DNA from: JAAYKM01 sp964411235
Lineage (GTDB): Bacteria > Desulfobacterota > Syntrophia > Syntrophales > JAAYKM01
Length of the DNA stretch: 5,616 nt
Reading direction: 5' to 3'
Assembly: GCA_964411235.1 (NCBI GenBank)
Contig: CAYPKE010000154.1
Location: 1-5,616 of the forward strand
The position numbers were made by a program, and so were the translations under genes. Shown here piece by piece: positions 1 to 5,538 of this stretch. A model generated the notes under the pieces. It was given only the letters and a program-made list of their open reading frames with translations, did no database searches and was not told where the DNA came from. Position 1 is the first letter of the stretch, and each line of letters starts with the position of its first letter.

Positions 1-6
1 TGACAT

Positions 7-45
7 GACTAGCCTTTTAGCACGTATAGCAGTGCTCAGCTAGTC
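7..45. repeat. Interrupted hairpin at the window start
   Basis: Bases 7-13 (GACTAGC) pair perfectly with 39-45 (GCTAGTC). An inner stem of 19-23 (AGCAC) with 32-36 (GTGCT) closes an 8-nt loop. The two stems are separated by an unequal internal loop (5 nt on one side, 2 nt on the other). No T-run follows, so it does not look like an ordinary intrinsic terminator. It could be a 3' structure of an upstream transcript or a decayed repeat; the sequence alone does not decide. Confidence 0.4.
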
Positions 46-91
46 CAGACCCTTTCCTTATTATTCTGTTGACATCTCCCCTCATTTTGTT

Positions 92-163
92 GTCATCTCA
101 ACCAGCCTGAGCGTCATCCAGACAAAGTTTATTTTTGTCATCCTGAGCGAATGCGAAGGATCT
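92..163. repeat. Degenerate GTCATC / CCTGAGCG half-repeats
   Basis: The core GTCATC occurs at 92-97, 113-118 and 137-142, and CCTGAGCG occurs at 106-113 and 142-149. The clearest copy is 137-163, which runs from GTCATCCTGAGCG to AAGGATCT and has short complementary ends (ATCCT and AGGAT). Sequences of this general form are common dispersed intergenic repeats in several bacterial phyla. Here they look like worn half-copies stacked upstream of the nuclease gene. No coding capacity is visible. Confidence 0.5.
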
Positions 164-204
164 AATAAGTAATTGTTATTTAAATACATTTCGATTTATT
201 CCTT

Positions 205-284
205 GTCATTTCGACCGCAGGGAGAAATCTTACAAGTGAACGCTTTTCAAAAGCTTCAGATTTCTCGCATCCGTTCGAAATGAC
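205..284. repeat. 80-bp nested palindromic intergenic repeat
   Basis: The left arm (205-230) begins GTCATTTCGA and ends GAGAAATCT. The right arm (258-284) is its imperfect reverse complement, beginning AGATTTCTC and ending TTCGAAATGAC. The spacer contains a second, perfect small palindrome at 242-254 (GCTTTT, C, AAAAGC). The element is compact, intergenic and non-coding, and resembles REP/MITE-type dispersed repeats. It sits 44 bp before the start of the nuclease gene, so it would lie in or next to that gene's promoter region. Copy number in the genome cannot be judged from one window. Confidence 0.65.
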
Positions 285-328
285 ATGGCGCGGCTGTTCG
301 ATGTAAATTTGAATATAAGGAACAAACC

Positions 329-1624
329 ATGGCCCTCAAAGATCGCCTCCAGCGCCTGACGGGAGAAAAGCCGGAAGCAAGGCAAGATCTTCGCGAAAAG
401 ACCCTCACCGACCTCCGGCAGCGCATCGAGGCCATGACGACCGGCCGGGAAAAAAGGCTCCAGGCCGGGTCAGCTCCTGACCCTAAAAAGGCGCACCTTC
501 TCCAGGAACTCCTCCCCGGCGAGGAGCGGGAGAACGAGCACGGCCGGTTCTATTCGGTCGAAGCTGCCCTGAAACCCTCCCACTGGCATGGAAACCAGTG
601 CGTGGCCGATTTCCTCTCCGTCGATATGGACGCCCTGTCGGTCCTGGCGGGAAACGCCGACCTTGCGGCCATGAACATCCGGGACGGCCTCTACCTCGAT
701 ACGGAAACGACGGGCCTTTCCGGTGGCACCGGCACGGTCGCTTTTCTCATCGGTCTTGGCTGGTTCGAGGGCTCGACCTTCGTTACGCACCAGCTTTTCG
801 TCCGGGATTATCCTGAGGAGCGGGCATGCCTGTCGTATCTGCGTAAACTGGCCAAAGAAAGGGGCTTCATCATCAGCTTTAACGGCAAGGCCTTCGACGT
901 CAATCTCCTTTCCACCCGCTTCATCATGAACCGCCTCCCCGATCCCCTGGCGAGGCTGCCGCACCTCGATCTGCTTCACCCGACACGACGCCTTTTGGGC
1001 CACCGTCTGGAGAACAGCCGCCTGGGGACGGTGGAGCAGCACGTGCTGGGCCTTGAACGGGGGGAAGACATCCCCGGCTGGGAAATCCCGGAGCGCTATT
1101 TCCGGTGGCTGCGCCACCGCCACCCCAGGTTCATGGTGGACGTCTTCCGCCACAATCTCCTGGACGTGGTGTCCCTTTCGGCCCTGGCGCGCCACCTGTC
1201 GGACATCGTGACCGGCGAGGGTGATCGGTCACAGGGGAGGGAAGGGGACCACCTGGAGGCGGCGCGGCTCCTCATCGACCGGACCCGCCACGAGCAGGGA
1301 CGAAGCCGCTTCCATGAGTTATGCGCTTCCTGCCATTCGAAAGTTTCTAGGGAGGCTCGGCGGCAGTTGTCCCTCCACCTGAAACGGGACAAGGACTGGA
1401 AAGGGGCCGTGGCTCTCTGGAAAGAAATGCTGGCCGCCGATCCTGCCGACTGCTTCGCCTGCGAGGAACTGGCCAAGTGGTACGAACACCGGGAGAAGAA
1501 TCCGGAACAGGCCCTCTGCTTGGTCTGCTCAACTTTAGATTTGATTTCCGATCGGAGTTACGACGAGCGAAAACCTCTCCTCTACCGCCGCACCCGTCTG
1601 GAAAAGAAGAGCGGTAAGTCCTAA
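329..1624 (+). CDS. YprB-like RNase H-fold (DEDD) exonuclease with cysteine-rich TPR-like tail
   Basis: This is a predicted cytoplasmic DnaQ/RNase H-superfamily nuclease of the YprB type; its substrate in cells is not known. The DEDD motifs are visible: D124-T-E126-T-T-G (Exo I), F184-N-G-K-A-F-D190 (Exo II) and H275-N-L-L-D279 (Exo III). About 120 charged N-terminal residues precede the domain. After residue 330 a helical, TPR-like region contains a 'KDWKGAVALWKEML' repeat unit and a following 'ELAKWYEHREKNPEQAL' unit. This tail holds three CxxC pairs (C332/C335, C375/C378, C397/C400), which could bind a metal. No signal peptide or membrane segment is seen. The ATG at 329 is supported by AAGGAA at 317-322 with a 6-nt spacer. 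The gene stands alone: an intergenic repeat lies upstream and a gene remnant downstream. No convincing terminator follows the stop. The family assignment is firm; the biological role is open. Confidence 0.87.
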   Translation: MALKDRLQRLTGEKPEARQDLREKTLTDLRQRIEAMTTGREKRLQAGSAPDPKKAHLLQELLPGEERENEHGRFYSVEAALKPSHWHGNQCVADFLSVDMDALSVLAGNADLAAMNIRDGLYLDTETTGLSGGTGTVAFLIGLGWFEGSTFVTHQLFVRDYPEERACLSYLRKLAKERGFIISFNGKAFDVNLLSTRFIMNRLPDPLARLPHLDLLHPTRRLLGHRLENSRLGTVEQHVLGLERGEDIPGWEIPERYFRWLRHRHPRFMVDVFRHNLLDVVSLSALARHLSDIVTGEGDRSQGREGDHLEAARLLIDRTRHEQGRSRFHELCASCHSKVSREARRQLSLHLKRDKDWKGAVALWKEMLAADPADCFACEELAKWYEHREKNPEQALCLVCSTLDLISDRSYDERKPLLYRRTRLEKKSGKS

Positions 1625-1822
1625 ATTTATTGCAAATATACGTAACGGACACATGAAAGATACTATTTCCAATGATAAGCCGTTATCAGCGGATAGAGAT
1701 TCCTTATGGCAGGGATTTGACATATCGTTGCAACAGGCTAACTGTTTCATTTTATGAAGCGAGGAGCCAGCTCTCCGTATATTTGCCATATAGACCCCCC
1801 CTGGATGTCACTAATAGACAAG

Positions 1823-2110
1823 TTAAAAGGGAATCCCCATGAGCTTAAATCCTTCTGCCAGTTTTCGTCCCGTTTCCTCGAAAAAGCCCTCTTCAAGAGC
1901 CCAGTCCAGTTGATGTTTCCGTTAAAAGCGGTTGGCATATTGATAATTCAACCGGTCTATCAGCACATAGTCGACTGACCCCTCAAGCATATCAGTAAGT
2001 TTGTCTGCATTTTGCTTTGACACAAAGGAGAAAGCTCTCTTGTCGATTAACAGGTGTCTGTTTAATGCAGAAATAGCATTGCTGCATATATTATCTCTTG
2101 ACATCCGCAA
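1823..2110 (-). pseudogene. Decayed 3' end of a probable radical SAM (SPL-like) gene
   Basis: Read on the minus strand from about 2110, one frame gives a protein-like segment ending in DKLTDMLEGSVDYVLIDRLN and then YQYANRF. A TAA stop at 1922-1924 follows. The same frame then continues with RKHQLDWALEEGFF and EETGRKLAEGFKLMGIPF, before another TAA at 1823-1825. A shape of 'DYVLIDRxNY...YRKHxLxxAL...FF...GI' recalls the C-terminal part of spore-photoproduct-lyase-like radical SAM proteins, where a tyrosine codon (TAT/TAC) would replace the first TAA. The N-terminal two-thirds, including any CxxxCxxC cluster, is absent, and a stop lies just upstream in frame. I infer a truncated, nonsense-mutated remnant. 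The family call rests on memory of the motif and is uncertain; that this was once coding is more likely than not. Confidence 0.45.
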
Positions 2111-2126
2111 GATGATGAATTATATT
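2098..2126 (+). promoter_or_regulatory. Sigma70-type promoter for the R-M locus
   Basis: A perfect -35 box TTGACA (2098-2103) is followed after exactly 17 nt by TATATT (2121-2126), one mismatch from TATAAT. Transcription would start near 2133, giving a leader of about 35 nt before the TTG start at 2169. It is the best promoter-like match I found in the window and is correctly placed to drive hsdS-hsdM. It partly overlaps the edge of the minus-strand gene remnant. Confidence 0.6.
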
Positions 2127-2160
2127 TGCTGTAACTCTAATCCTGCAACTTATTATTGAC

Positions 2161-2166
2161 GGTGGA
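2161..2166 (+). promoter_or_regulatory. Weak ribosome-binding site for the TTG-started hsdS
   Basis: GGTGGA precedes the TTG at 2169 by only 2 nt, or about 4 nt from the GG-core. It is a poor, closely spaced match to AGGAGG. Together with the TTG start it suggests modest translation of the short S subunit compared with hsdM, whose AGGAG is strong. Confidence 0.35.
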
Positions 2167-2168
2167 TA

Positions 2169-2744
2169 TTGAAAACAGCATTAAAAAACATCGCATCTAT
2201 CCAAATGGGCTACTCCTTCCGGGCTCGACTTGAGTCGATGCCTTCCGGGGCCGTCGCCGTTATCCAGATGAAAGACCTGACGGATGAAAATCGGGTCGAT
2301 TGCAGCGCCCTGACGCGCATTGATATGGAAGAGCCGAAAGGACATCATCTTGCGCAATCGGGTGATCTTATTTTCCGGTCACGGGGGCTAATCAACACAT
2401 CCGCCCTTCTCGTGGATGATCCGGGCCTTGCCGTGATTGCGGCGCCGCTTTTCCGCATCAGGGTATCGGATAACCGTATTTTACCGGCTTATCTGAACTG
2501 GTTTATCAGCCAGACGCCGGCGCAGGTTTTTCTGGCCAGTCAGGCCAAGGGAACAGCCCAAAAGATGATCGGCAAGGATGATCTCGAAATGCTGGAGATT
2601 TTCGTCCCGCCCTTGGAACAGCAGAGGCATATTGTTGCCCTGGCCTTGCTGGCCGAGCAAGAGCAGCTCATCATGAATAAAATTGCCAAAAAACGCAGAC
2701 AATACATGGCGATCACTTTAATACGAAAGGCAAAAGGAGAGTAA
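2169..2744 (+). CDS. hsdS: Type I R-M specificity subunit, short single-TRD form
   Basis: HsdS proteins recognise the DNA target and hold the HsdM subunits of type I enzymes. This one has 191 residues, about half the usual 380-450, and carries one target-recognition domain followed by one conserved region. It begins with the typical 'LKNIASIQMGYSFR' opening of a TRD. Residues 136-144 (KDDLEMLEI) and P147-P-L-E-Q-Q152 form the classic TRD-exit motif, and a long charged helix (about 150-185) follows, equivalent to the spacer helix. The start is TTG; it is preferred because it gives the complete TRD opening, and the next ATG, at codon 13, would cut into it. The stop is 4 bp before hsdM, and the hsdM ribosome-binding site lies inside this gene's last codons, so the two are probably translationally coupled. 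Half-size S subunits can act as dimers. It shows no sign of frameshift and looks like an intact short form, not a broken gene. Confidence 0.85.
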   Translation: MKTALKNIASIQMGYSFRARLESMPSGAVAVIQMKDLTDENRVDCSALTRIDMEEPKGHHLAQSGDLIFRSRGLINTSALLVDDPGLAVIAAPLFRIRVSDNRILPAYLNWFISQTPAQVFLASQAKGTAQKMIGKDDLEMLEIFVPPLEQQRHIVALALLAEQEQLIMNKIAKKRRQYMAITLIRKAKGE

Positions 2745-2748
2745 ACCA

Positions 2749-4305
2749 ATGACGGGAAAAATCGATCAGAAAGATATCAGCAATGCGGCCTGGGCCGCCT
2801 GCGACACCTTCCGGGGGGTCGTCGATCCGGCGCAGTACAAGGACTACATCCTCGTCATGTTATTTTTGAAGTATATCTCCGATGTGTGGAAGGATCATTA
2901 CGAAGAATACCGAAAGCTTTATGGCGAAGATGATGTCCGCATCCGCCGCCGCCTGGACCGGGAACGGTTTGTTCTTCCCGATGCCGAGCTGAAGGACCAT
3001 CACACCGGTAAAGTGGTAGACCGTTTTCTCGCGGATTATTACGGACTGTACGAGCGACGCGGGGCGGCAAACATCGGTGAGTTGATCAATATTGTTCTGG
3101 ATGCCGTGGAAGAAGCGAACAAGGCAAAACTCGAAGGCGTGTTCCGCAACATCGACTTTAACAGCGAGGCGAATCTGGGTAAAACCAAGGACCGGAACCG
3201 CCGCCTGAAATCGCTCCTGGAAGATCTGAACAAGCCGCAGTTGGACTTGAGCCCCAGCCGCGTTTCGGAGGATGTCATCGGCAACACCTACATCTATCTC
3301 ATTGAACGCTTCGCCACCGATGCCGGGAAAAAGGCCGGGGAATTCTACACCCCGCACAAGGTATCCGAGCTGGTAGCGAAGCTGGCCGCCCCCAAGCCCG
3401 GCAATCGTATCTGCGATCCGGCCTGCGGTTCCGGTGGTTTGCTGATCGAGGCGGCCCACGAAGTAGGCGACAGAAATTACGCCCTTTTCGGCATGGAATC
3501 GAACGGCAGCACCTGGGCGCTGGCCCGGATGAACATGTTTCTGCACGGCGCTGACAGTGCCCGCATCGAATGGTGCGATACCCTGGTCAGTCCGGCCCTG
3601 GTGGAAAACGACCGCTTGATGAAGTTCGACGTCGTCGTCGCCAATCCCCCGTTTTCTCTCGATAAATGGGGCGCGGAAGAGGCTGAAAGCGACCGCTACA
3701 ACCGCTTCTGGCGGGGCGTTCCTCCGAAGAGCAAGGGCGACTGGGCCTTTATCAGCCACATGGTCGAAGCGACCATCGAAAAGGAGGGGCGCGTGGCCGT
3801 GGTGGTTCCCCACGGCGTTCTCTTCCGCGGCGCGGCGGAGGGACGCATCCGGACAAAAATGATTGAAGAAAATCTCCTGGATGCCGTCGTCGGCTTGCCG
3901 GGGAACCTCTTTCCGACCACATCGATTCCCGTGGCGATTCTCGTCTTCGACCGCAGCCGGGAAAAAGGCGGACCCAACGAGGCACGAAAAGACGTGATCT
4001 TTGTCGATGCCAGCCGCGATTATCTCCCAGGCAAGAACCAGAACGCGCTCTCCGACGACCATCTCCGGAAAATCGTGGAAACGGTCAAAGCCCGGCAATC
4101 GGTCGAGAAGTACGCCCATGTGGCAACCTTCGATGAAATCAGGGAGAATGACTTCAACCTGAACATTCCCCGCTACGTGGACACGTTCGAAGAGGAAGAG
4201 GAGATCGACATCGACGCCGTTCAGCAGGAGATTGATCAGCTTGAAGTCGAACTGGCGGAAGTCCGGCAGAAAATGGCCGCCATGCTAAAAGAGATCGAAC
4301 GGTGA
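2749..4305 (+). CDS. hsdM: Type I R-M DNA adenine-N6 methyltransferase subunit
   Basis: HsdM transfers a methyl group from S-adenosylmethionine to adenine N6 in the target chosen by HsdS, and is also needed for restriction by the full HsdRMS complex. At 518 residues it is full length; its size and motifs are close to type IC (EcoR124I-like) enzymes. An N-terminal helical HsdM_N domain occupies about residues 8-160. F199-Y-T-P marks the entry to the catalytic domain, D223-P-A-C-G-S-G-G230 is motif I (AdoMet binding), and N299-P-P-F302 is motif IV, the catalytic motif of adenine methyltransferases. The C-terminus (about 475-518) is an acidic stretch followed by a coiled-coil-like helix, as expected for contact with HsdS. 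The ATG has AGGAG at 2735-2739 with a 9-nt spacer. All key residues are present, so the enzyme should be active. Confidence 0.96.
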   Translation: MTGKIDQKDISNAAWAACDTFRGVVDPAQYKDYILVMLFLKYISDVWKDHYEEYRKLYGEDDVRIRRRLDRERFVLPDAELKDHHTGKVVDRFLADYYGLYERRGAANIGELINIVLDAVEEANKAKLEGVFRNIDFNSEANLGKTKDRNRRLKSLLEDLNKPQLDLSPSRVSEDVIGNTYIYLIERFATDAGKKAGEFYTPHKVSELVAKLAAPKPGNRICDPACGSGGLLIEAAHEVGDRNYALFGMESNGSTWALARMNMFLHGADSARIEWCDTLVSPALVENDRLMKFDVVVANPPFSLDKWGAEEAESDRYNRFWRGVPPKSKGDWAFISHMVEATIEKEGRVAVVVPHGVLFRGAAEGRIRTKMIEENLLDAVVGLPGNLFPTTSIPVAILVFDRSREKGGPNEARKDVIFVDASRDYLPGKNQNALSDDHLRKIVETVKARQSVEKYAHVATFDEIRENDFNLNIPRYVDTFEEEEEIDIDAVQQEIDQLEVELAEVRQKMAAMLKEIER

Positions 4306-4319
4306 TGCATTGCTTTGGT

Positions 4320-4398
4320 GTCATTCCGTGCAAGGGTCGCGCAACACGGAATCCAGAATTTTCGGTAATTCCTGGATGCCGGCCTGCGCCGGCATGAC
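4320..4398. repeat. 79-bp cloverleaf-like palindromic repeat
   Basis: The ends GTC (4320-4322) and GAC (4396-4398) pair. Inside are three successive hairpins: ATTCCGTG (4323-4330) with CACGGAAT (4345-4352); CCAG (4353-4356) with CTGG (4372-4375), around AATT pairs; and ATGCCGGC (4376-4383) with GCCGGCAT (4388-4395) over a CTGC loop. The form GTCATTCC...CTGGATGCCGGCCTGC...ATGAC resembles widespread intergenic repeats seen in several proteobacterial and related genomes. No T-run directly follows the last hairpin, so it is not a classic terminator, though it may slow polymerase or stabilise the hsdM mRNA 3' end. Confidence 0.7.
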
Positions 4399-4423
4399 AA
4401 CTTTATGAGGTTTTTCACTTTAA

Positions 4424-4453
4424 GACCATTTCGAGGAGACGCTCGGAATGGTC
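4424..4453. repeat. 12-bp stem-loop upstream of rhuM
   Basis: GACCATTTCGAG (4424-4435) pairs over its whole length, with one G-T wobble, with CTCGGAATGGTC (4442-4453) around a 6-nt loop. No U-tract follows. It lies 34 bp before the rhuM start and just ahead of its ribosome-binding site. It could be an operator-like dyad, an mRNA structure or another intergenic repeat: its CATTTCGA core is shared with the repeat at 205-214. Confidence 0.55.
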
Positions 4454-4487
4454 AAGCGGAGGATTAAGATTTTCCGGAGGAATCTGA

Positions 4488-5534
4488 ATGAGCGAAAACA
4501 TACCCATGAAAAGTGAATTTCTCGTTTATCGGACCGACGACGGACAAATCAGGATTGATGTCCGTCTTGAGGATGAAACGGTCTGGCTTACCCAGCAGGC
4601 CCTGGCGGAGCTGTTCCAAACTTCAAAACAGAACATCAATCACCACATTCAATCCATTATTGAAGAAGGTGAACTGCTTCCGGAAGCAACTGTCAAAAAA
4701 TATTTGACAGTTCAAATCGAGGGGAAAAGACAGGTTCGCCGAAACCTTGATTACTACAACCTGGATATGATCATCTCCGTCGGCTACCGCGTCAAAAGCC
4801 TGATCGCCACGCGCTTCCGCATCTGGGCCACCCAGAGACTCAAGGAATACATCATCAAGGGGTTCGTCATGGACGACGAACGCCTGAAAAATCCCCCCGT
4901 TGCCGGTTCCCATGTCCCCGACTATTTCGACGAAATGCTCACCCGCATTCGCGACATCCGCGCCAGTGAACGCCGCATGTACCTGCGGGTAAAGGAGATT
5001 TTCGCCATGGCCGGGGATTACGATCCCTCCTGGCCGGAAACGACGAAATTCTTCAGCGTCATTCAGAACAAGCTCCACTTCGCCGCCACGGGGATGACGG
5101 CGGCGGAACTGATCCGTCGCCGTGCCGATCACACCCTGCCCAATATGGGGCTCACAAACTGGAAGGCCGGAGAGGTCCGGAAGACCGATGTGACCACCGC
5201 GAAGAACTATCTCAGGGAAGAAGAAATCGACGGCCTGAACCGCATTGTGGTGATGTGGCTGGACTATGCCGAAGACCAGGCCAAACGCCGCAAACAGGTT
5301 TTCATGAAAGACTGGGAACGGAAACTGGACGAATTTCTCACCTTCAACGAACGCCGGGTTCTCCCCGATGCCGGTAGCGTCAGCAAGAAGGACGCGGACG
5401 CATTTGCCAAAAACGAGTACGACTGTTTCGCCCAGTGCCGCCGGGAATACAAGGAAGCAATCGGGCAGGAAGAGGCCATCCAACAGCTTGAGAATGCTGC
5501 GAAACAACTAGGAGAGCGGAAGGGTAAACCTTAG
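4488..5534 (+). CDS. rhuM: RhuM-family protein embedded in the type I R-M locus
   Basis: This is a member of the RhuM family, named after a Salmonella pathogenicity-island gene. The family is common in bacteria but has no established biochemical activity. The N-terminal part is typical: 'VWLTQQALAELF' (32-43), S46-K-Q-N-I-N-H-H53 resembling a DNA-binding helix-turn-helix, 'YNLDMIISVGYRVKS' (90-104) and 'RFRIWATQRLKEYIIKGF' (109-126). The C-terminal two-thirds is helical and charged. At 348 residues it appears full length, with no signal peptide or membrane segment. The ATG has an excellent GGAGG at 4476-4480, 7 nt upstream; a second in-frame ATG at codon 7 is less well placed. The stop is 4 bp from the next hsdS, suggesting co-translation. 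A DNA-binding or regulatory role is inferred from the N-terminus and context only. An internal perfect palindrome lies at 4688-4712. Confidence 0.9.
   Translation: MSENIPMKSEFLVYRTDDGQIRIDVRLEDETVWLTQQALAELFQTSKQNINHHIQSIIEEGELLPEATVKKYLTVQIEGKRQVRRNLDYYNLDMIISVGYRVKSLIATRFRIWATQRLKEYIIKGFVMDDERLKNPPVAGSHVPDYFDEMLTRIRDIRASERRMYLRVKEIFAMAGDYDPSWPETTKFFSVIQNKLHFAATGMTAAELIRRRADHTLPNMGLTNWKAGEVRKTDVTTAKNYLREEEIDGLNRIVVMWLDYAEDQAKRRKQVFMKDWERKLDEFLTFNERRVLPDAGSVSKKDADAFAKNEYDCFAQCRREYKEAIGQEEAIQQLENAAKQLGERKGKP
4688..4712. repeat. Perfect 10-bp inverted repeat inside rhuM
   Basis: AACTGTCAAA (4688-4697) and TTTGACAGTT (4703-4712) are exact reverse complements around a 5-nt AAATA centre. It lies about 200 bp into rhuM and encodes a roughly symmetric peptide (TVKKYLTV), so part of the symmetry follows from codon choice. 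It has the size and form of a dimeric-protein operator, or an mRNA hairpin. Function is unproven. Confidence 0.45.
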
Positions 5535-5538
5535 AGAA

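Larger units (their letters stand above)
1625..2168. other. AT-rich spacer without an intact gene
   Basis: This 544-bp stretch separates the nuclease gene from the restriction-modification locus. It contains a minus-strand gene remnant (about 1823-2110) and, at its right end, a promoter and weak ribosome-binding site for the R-M locus. Bases 1625-1822 show nothing recognisable apart from a short C7 tract near 1795-1801. The open frames present here on either strand are short and of unconvincing composition. The spacer is clearly richer in A+T than the flanking genes. Confidence 0.6.
4306..4487. other. Spacer between hsdM and rhuM with two structured elements
   Basis: The 182-bp gap contrasts with the 4-bp gaps elsewhere in the locus. 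It holds a 79-bp palindromic repeat, a separate 12-bp stem-loop and the rhuM ribosome-binding site. No convincing -35/-10 pair is visible, so whether rhuM is read through from hsdM or has its own promoter is undecided. Confidence 0.5.

Noticed and set aside
470..1195. Minus-strand open frame of 241 codons
   Set aside because: Antisense to the nuclease gene, which has clear DEDD motifs; its translation shows no family features.
1322..1336. CASCH, a CxxCH haem c attachment motif in the nuclease
   Set aside because: The protein has no signal peptide and is a predicted cytoplasmic nuclease, so haem attachment is unlikely; the cysteines are better viewed with the other CxxC pairs.
1535..1789. Minus-strand 84-codon open frame over the 3' end of the nuclease gene
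   Set aside because: It overlaps the real gene and AT-rich spacer, with no domain or convincing start region.
1795..1801. C7 tract as a phase-variation switch
   Set aside because: It is short, lies in non-coding DNA outside any intact gene or promoter, and so has nothing evident to switch.
1754..1978. Plus-strand 74-codon open frame in the spacer
   Set aside because: It is opposite the more protein-like minus-strand remnant, has no good ribosome-binding site and resembles nothing recognisable.
2860..4119. Minus-strand open frame of 419 codons
   Set aside because: It lies wholly opposite hsdM, which has all methyltransferase motifs; the antisense product has no recognisable domain and reflects codon bias of the real gene.
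4189..4212. Glutamate-rich GAA/GAG stretch in hsdM as a simple-sequence repeat
   Set aside because: Too short and irregular to be a slippage tract; acidic linkers before the C-terminal helix are plausible for HsdM.
4376..4415. Intrinsic terminator after hsdM
   Set aside because: The GC-rich 8-bp hairpin is real, but the first T-run (4411-4415) begins 16 nt after it, too far for a classic terminator; the hairpin is part of the larger repeat.
4623..5507. Minus-strand open frame of 294 codons
   Set aside because: Antisense shadow of rhuM, with no recognisable motif of its own.
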